Under the pieces are notes generated by a model, which had not been told where the DNA came from, did no database searches, and saw only the letters and a list, made by a program, of their open reading frames with translations. From contig NZ_CP010892.1 of NCBI RefSeq assembly GCF_000931465.1, forward strand, positions 6,347,388-6,411,387: a stretch of DNA of 64,000 nt. The letters are read 5' to 3'. Origin of the DNA: Pseudomonas sp. MRSN 12121 (lineage in GTDB: Bacteria; Pseudomonadota; Gammaproteobacteria; Pseudomonadales; Pseudomonadaceae). The position numbers and the translations under genes were made by a program. Of the stretch, positions 60,192 through 64,000 are shown one piece after another. How positions within the stretch are numbered: the first letter of the stretch is position 1; the number at the start of each line of letters is the position of its first letter.

Positions 60192-62315
60192 TCAACCCGG
60201 CAACGCGCTCCAGTCGAAAGGCTCGGCAAAACGCTCGACGTCGGCGGCCATCGACGGTCGCGCCACCAGGAAGCCCTGCACATACTCGCAGCCATTGGCC
60301 TGCAACCAGCGATATTGCTCCAGGGTTTCCACGCCCTCGGCGATCACCAGCACCCCGAGCGCCTTGCACAGCTCGATCACGCAGCGCGCCAGCGCCGCGT
60401 CCCGGGCCGACTCCGGCAGCCGGGCGATCAGGTGCCGGTCGAGCTTCAGGGTGTCGAGCTCCAGGTCGCGCAGGTAGCCCAGGGAACAGGCGCTCGAACC
60501 GAAGTCATCCAATGCCACCCGCACCCCCAGGTCGCGCAGCAACCGCAGCTGCTTGCGCGACTCGTCGAGGTTCTGGGTCAGGGCATCTTCGGTGACTTCG
60601 ACTTCCAGCTGCCAGGGCTCCAGGCCATGGCGCTCCAGGACCTGGCGCAGTTCGGTGGCCAGGTTCGGCATGGCGAACTGGGTGCCGCTCAGGCTCACGC
60701 CCAGCACGGTCCGTTCGGCGAACAGAGTTTTCCAGGCCGCGCGCTGGCTCGCGCCCTGTTGATAGATCCAGCTGCCCAGGCGACTGATCAGCCGCGCCTC
60801 CTCCAGCAAGGGCAGGAACAACCCCGGCGGCACATCGCCAACGCTCGGATGCCGCCAGCGCAGCAAGGCTTCGAAGCCACGCAGGCGCCCATCGGCGATC
60901 GCCACCTGCGGCTGATACACCAGGTTGAACTCCTTGCGCTCCACAGCGCTGCGCACGCTTTCCTCGAGCATCAGCCGCGAACGGGCACGCCCGTTCATTT
61001 CATGATCGTAGTAACGGTATTGCTGGCGCCCGGCGCGCTTGGCCTCGTACATGGCGATATCCGCTGCGCGCATCAGGCCATCGAGGTTGGAACCGCAATC
61101 GGGGTAGATGGCGATCCCGATACTGGCACCCAGGGCGACCTCCAGGCCGTCGAACTGCTGGCAGATGGAGATCCGTTCGATCAGCTTCTCGGAAATCTTC
61201 GCCGCCTGCTCCGGAAACTCCAGTTCCAGCAAGGCGGTGAATTCGTCGCCGCCCATCCGCGCCAGGATATCGAAGGAACGCAGGCAGGCCTTCAGCTGTT
61301 CGGAGACCCAGCGCAGCACCCGATCCCCGGCGTCATGCCCCAGGGAGTCGTTGACCCGCTTGAAACCGTCCAGGTCCAGGTACAGCAATACCAGCGACTT
61401 GTCCGAACGCTCGCTGCGCAACAGCACGCTTTCCACGGTCTGGTAGAAGCCGCGCCGGTTGAGCAGACCGGTCAGCGGGTCGGTGACCGCCTGGTACTCC
61501 AGCTGCTGGTGCAGGTGCCGCACTTCCGACATGTCGAGCAGGGTCACCACCATGGCCTTCTGCTCGCTCGGCAGCGGCGCGCAGGACAACGCCACCGACA
61601 CCTGCTGGCCCGTTGCGGTGCGCAAGGCGGCGTCATGCAGGCGGTAGGTCTCGCCCCGGCGATAGCTGGCATACAGCTCGGATTCGGCCCAGTCCGGCAC
61701 ATGGGGCTTTTGCAGGTAGTCGAGCAACCCCGAGCCTTCCAGCTGGTTCACCGGCGTATCGAGCAGGTGCGAGATCGCCGGGTTGGCAAAACGGATGCCG
61801 CCGCGCTCATCCACCACCAGGATCCCCTCGGCGGCGTTATCCAGCACCGAGGCATTGAAGGCCCGGGCGTTCTCCAGGTCATGGCTCAGGCGTTGCAACG
61901 CCCGCCGATTGCGCTGCTGCTCCAGCAGCGCCTGGACCTTGGGCTTGAGGATCTGCGGGTCGAACGGCTTGAACAGGTAATCCACCGCGCCACTGGCATA
62001 GCCCTTGATCACGGCGTCCTTGGACTGCTCGTTGGCGGTGAGGAAAATGATTGGCGTCAGGCGGGTCCGCTGGCTGCCGCGCATCAGGCGGGCGACTTCG
62101 AAACCGTCCATTTCCGGCATCTGCACATCCAGCAGTACCAGGTCGATATCGTGCTCCAGCAACAACCCGAGGGCCTCGACCCCCGAGGCCGCGGTCATGA
62201 CCTGCCAGTCGTGGCGCTGCAGGAGCGCACGCATGCTGATCAGGTTTTCGGGGTAATCATCAACAATCAGTAAGACCGAGCTGGCTTCATCGGGCCGAGG
62301 TTGCGCGCATTCCAT
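60192..62315 (-). CDS. REC-PAS-GGDEF-EAL cyclic-di-GMP signalling protein
   Basis: 707 aa. REC domain (10-130): phospho-acceptor Asp in LVLLDVQMPEMDG and Lys in DYLFKPFDP. PAS domain (about 150-270). GGDEF (about 285-440): ILARMGGDEFTALLELEF is intact, and RSFD five residues before it is an I-site RxxD. EAL (about 455-700): GFEALLRWRHP, EVTED, LDDFGSSACSLGYL, LKLDR, VIAEGVETLEQ, YVQGF. The conserved metal-binding Asn of the NLS motif reads GVSLSGTQF, i.e. Ser. The protein may therefore be mainly a phosphorylation-dependent diguanylate cyclase. No cognate kinase is adjacent. Confidence 0.93.
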   Translation of the reverse strand: MECAQPRPDEASSVLLIVDDYPENLISMRALLQRHDWQVMTAASGVEALGLLLEHDIDLVLLDVQMPEMDGFEVARLMRGSQRTRLTPIIFLTANEQSKDAVIKGYASGAVDYLFKPFDPQILKPKVQALLEQQRNRRALQRLSHDLENARAFNASVLDNAAEGILVVDERGGIRFANPAISHLLDTPVNQLEGSGLLDYLQKPHVPDWAESELYASYRRGETYRLHDAALRTATGQQVSVALSCAPLPSEQKAMVVTLLDMSEVRHLHQQLEYQAVTDPLTGLLNRRGFYQTVESVLLRSERSDKSLVLLYLDLDGFKRVNDSLGHDAGDRVLRWVSEQLKACLRSFDILARMGGDEFTALLELEFPEQAAKISEKLIERISICQQFDGLEVALGASIGIAIYPDCGSNLDGLMRAADIAMYEAKRAGRQQYRYYDHEMNGRARSRLMLEESVRSAVERKEFNLVYQPQVAIADGRLRGFEALLRWRHPSVGDVPPGLFLPLLEEARLISRLGSWIYQQGASQRAAWKTLFAERTVLGVSLSGTQFAMPNLATELRQVLERHGLEPWQLEVEVTEDALTQNLDESRKQLRLLRDLGVRVALDDFGSSACSLGYLRDLELDTLKLDRHLIARLPESARDAALARCVIELCKALGVLVIAEGVETLEQYRWLQANGCEYVQGFLVARPSMAADVERFAEPFDWSALPG

Positions 62316-62636
62316 GCTGCTTCTCTTGTCGTGTAGGGCCGGCCCCCCTTCAAGGAGGACCGGACAAAAACCGAGCCTTCACTCTAGACCCGGATCCCCC
62401 AAAGCAGAAGCTGTCACACAGCCATCATTTCGCCAAAGCCCGGGGCTCCCGACTAACGGTCAGGCCTACAGGCCGCTGAAACCGGCACAGATGGCATTTC
62501 GACAGAGGCTTGACGTCAATTACCCGCCAGGCGGACATTAACAAGCGCGCGCCCCGCGTTTATAAAGAGCGCCCTCAAAAGCGCAGGCTAAAGCCTTTGC
62601 CGGTCTTATCCGGCATCAAATCGGGAAGCTTTGACT
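62316..62636. promoter_or_regulatory. divergent region, GGDEF-EAL gene and alginate lyase
   Basis: 321 bp with no credible gene. TGCCGG-n6-CCGGCA (62598-62615) is a perfect inverted repeat about 22 bp before the lyase start. GGGAAG eight bases before the ATG at 62637 serves as RBS. Confidence 0.45.
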
Positions 62637-63308
62637 ATGATCGACCTCGCAACCTGGAATCTGAGCATTCCCGTCGGCAGCCCACCCGCCACCATCGATA
62701 CCCCCAAGCTGGTGAGCGGGTTCAAGGATCAATACTTCCATTCCGACACCGGCACGCTGTTCTTCTGGTCGCCCGTCACCGGCTCCCGCACCGCCAACGC
62801 CATCTACCCACGCAGCGAACTGCGGGAGACCTACGCCGACGGCACCTTGCGGAACTGGACCTACCCGGAAGCCGACAACCTGCTCTACGCCACCCTGGCG
62901 GTGAACCAGGTGCCCTCCTCGGGCAAGGTCGTCATCGGCCAGATCCATGCCTACAACAGCACCAAGCCGCTGGTGAAGGTGGAGTACCAGTACAAGACCA
63001 GCACGCAGTACGGCAACATCGTCGCCAAGGTCCGCATGCGCCCGGACGATGCCGAGAGCCGGGTGATCACCGTCGCCGAGAACGTTCCGCTGGACCGCGA
63101 ATTCTCCTACCTGATCCACCTGAGCCCGGGCGGCGCCCTGGGCATCAGCGCCGCCGGCTACCAGTGGGACACCCAGATCAGCGCCACCTGGAGCGACAAG
63201 CCGCTGTACTTCAAGGCCGGCGTCTATGTGCAAGACAACACCGGCTACACCAGCGAGGGCGGCCAGGTGACCTTCTACAAGCTGGATATCGATCACAACC
63301 AGACCTGA
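62637..63308 (+). CDS. polysaccharide lyase family 7 (alginate lyase-like)
   Basis: 223-aa single-domain PL7 enzyme. The three family signatures are present: YPRSELRETYA (R-x-E-L-R), VVIGQIHAYN (Q-I-H), and LYFKAGVYVQDN (YFKAGVY). A catalytic Tyr/His/Gln/Arg set is thus plausible for beta-elimination of alginate. There is no N-terminal signal peptide (MIDLATWNLSIPVG), unlike most secreted alginate lyases. No alginate biosynthesis genes are near. It shares a divergent region with a c-di-GMP protein. Confidence 0.92.
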   Translation: MIDLATWNLSIPVGSPPATIDTPKLVSGFKDQYFHSDTGTLFFWSPVTGSRTANAIYPRSELRETYADGTLRNWTYPEADNLLYATLAVNQVPSSGKVVIGQIHAYNSTKPLVKVEYQYKTSTQYGNIVAKVRMRPDDAESRVITVAENVPLDREFSYLIHLSPGGALGISAAGYQWDTQISATWSDKPLYFKAGVYVQDNTGYTSEGGQVTFYKLDIDHNQT

Positions 63309-63316
63309 GCCCCTGC

Positions 63317-63408
63317 TGTAGGAGCGAGGCTTGCCCGCGATAACCATCTGCCTGGCGCCGCCATATCGACTGTCAGGTCCTCATCGCGGGCAAGCCTCGC
63401 TCCTACAA
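63317..63408. repeat. REP inverted pair after the alginate lyase gene
   Basis: CTGTAGGAGCGAGGCTTGCC faces CATCGCGGGCAAGCCTCGCTC. Confidence 0.87.
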
Positions 63409-63431
63409 GGTGAGGGGTTTGCTACAGGCAC

Positions 63432-63460
63432 AAAAAAGCCCGCATCGCTGCGGGCTTTTT
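63432..63460. terminator. bidirectional intrinsic terminator
   Basis: AAAAAAGCCCGCA-TCGC-TGCGGGCTTTTT: a 7-bp stem flanked by A6 and T5. It can serve both the converging alginate lyase and fba transcripts. Confidence 0.92.
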
Positions 63461-63480
63461 CGTTCGCTCAACGCCGGGGC

Positions 63481-64000
63481 TTAGTTGACCTTGGCGTTCA
63501 GCTCACCCTTGAGGTAGCGCTGGAACATCGCTTCCAGGGAGATCGGCTTGATCTTCGAGGCGTTGCCGGCGGTACCGAAGGCTTCGTAACGGGCGATGCA
63601 CACGTCGCGCATGGCGGTCACGGTGGCGCCGAAGAACTTGCGTGGGTCGAACTCGCTCGGGTTGGTGGCCATCAGGCGACGCATCGCACCGGTGGACGCC
63701 AGGCGCAGGTCGGTGTCGATGTTGACCTTGCGCACGCCGTACTTGATGCCTTCGACAATCTCTTCGACCGGCACGCCGTAGGTTTCCTTGATGTCGCCAC
63801 CGTACTGGTTGATGATCGCCAGCCACTCTTGCGGCACCGAAGACGAACCGTGCATCACCAGGTGGGTGTTCGGAATGCGCTTGTGGATTTCCTTGATGCG
63901 GTCGATGGCCAGCACGTCGCCGGTAGGCGGCTTGGTGAACTTGTAGGCGCCGTGGCTGGTGCCGATGGCGATGGCCAGGGCGTCGACCTGGGTCTTCTTG
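63481..64000 (-). CDS. fba: class II fructose-1,6-bisphosphate aldolase (3' part)
   Basis: The C-terminal 173 or so codons of a class II aldolase. DALAIAIGTSHGAYKF (zinc/substrate region), NTHLVMHGSSSVPQEW (zinc His), ETYGVPVEEIVEGIKYGVRKVNIDTDLRLASTGAMRRLM, and FDPRKFFGATVTAMRDVCIARYEAFGTAGNASKIKPISLEAMFQRY are typical. The 5' part lies beyond the right edge. It catalyses fructose-1,6-bisphosphate to DHAP plus glyceraldehyde-3-phosphate. A bidirectional terminator follows the stop. Confidence 0.96.
   Translation of the reverse strand, partial: KKTQVDALAIAIGTSHGAYKFTKPPTGDVLAIDRIKEIHKRIPNTHLVMHGSSSVPQEWLAIINQYGGDIKETYGVPVEEIVEGIKYGVRKVNIDTDLRLASTGAMRRLMATNPSEFDPRKFFGATVTAMRDVCIARYEAFGTAGNASKIKPISLEAMFQRYLKGELNAKVN

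Noticed and set aside
60147..62273. 708-codon open frame opposite the GGDEF-EAL gene
   Set aside because: Antisense shadow, Gln/Leu/Arg-rich with no recognisable domain; the minus strand gene is clear.

Overview
The window is GC-rich chromosomal DNA of a Pseudomonas, most likely from the P. fluorescens group (P. protegens/P. chlororaphis-like). Two things support this. Gene content and order match the choline, glycine betaine and carnitine region known in P. aeruginosa (PA5372 to PA5421). The intergenic spacers are also full of the GTAGGAGCGAG...TTGCCCGCGAT type REP elements typical of that group. I see no insertion sequences, integrases, rRNA, tRNA or CRISPR arrays.

Layout. 1-8311 (minus): glyA-soxBDAG-purU-fdhA, which takes sarcosine to glycine, glycine to serine, and handles the released C1 units. 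8762-14162: a TraX-like membrane protein, threonine aldolase, and an NCS1 permease/nitrilase/SDR group of unknown substrate. 14307-16981: divergent gbcB and gbcA (glycine betaine to dimethylglycine). 16982-17814: a long non-coding stretch with a repeat array built around perfect DnaA boxes. 17815-25543 (minus): dgc operon (ETF pair, dgcB, dgcA, a DUF5943-like protein and a peptidase-M19 homologue), converting dimethylglycine to sarcosine. 25785-27404: an LprI-like protein, a RelE/XRE toxin-antitoxin pair, and a DUF3010 protein. 27492-33385: cdhR and the carnitine operon caiX-cdhCAB, ending in a gamma-butyrobetaine hydroxylase. 33752-37553: a small unknown gene, a GNAT acetyltransferase, the regulator gbdR, and serine dehydratase. 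37980-41014: cbcXWV choline/betaine/carnitine ABC transporter. 41250-47749: betT and betIBA with a clear BetI operator. 48029-64000: mostly unrelated genes, including a TldD/PmbA pair, MdtD-like exporter, dbpA, YhiN-like flavoprotein, YccS, periplasmic binding protein, ElaA, small HTH protein, YgjP-like metallopeptidase, a REC-PAS-GGDEF-EAL protein, an alginate lyase, and the 3' part of fba.

Together, gamma-butyrobetaine or carnitine (GBB hydroxylase, CdhA, CdhC, CdhB) and choline (BetT or Cbc, then BetA and BetB) both yield glycine betaine. GbcAB, DgcAB with the ETF pair, and SoxBDAG then remove three methyl groups. GlyA and serine dehydratase carry glycine through serine to pyruvate. PurU and FdhA deal with formyl-THF and formaldehyde. 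The encoded regulators are BetI, GbdR and CdhR.

The most unusual feature is non-genic. Between gbcA and etfB lie four regularly spaced perfect DnaA boxes in one orientation, each inside a conserved element of about 180 bp, with an IHF-like site between the second and third boxes. More perfect boxes lie inside the adjacent etf genes. This resembles the composition of the E. coli datA locus and may be a DnaA-titration or DnaA-inactivation site. Other points are a peptidase-M19 homologue lacking metal-ligand motifs, a DgcA lacking one of four Fe-S cysteines, a gbdR 3' region that may run antisense through two genes, and a hairpin abutting an acetyltransferase start codon.
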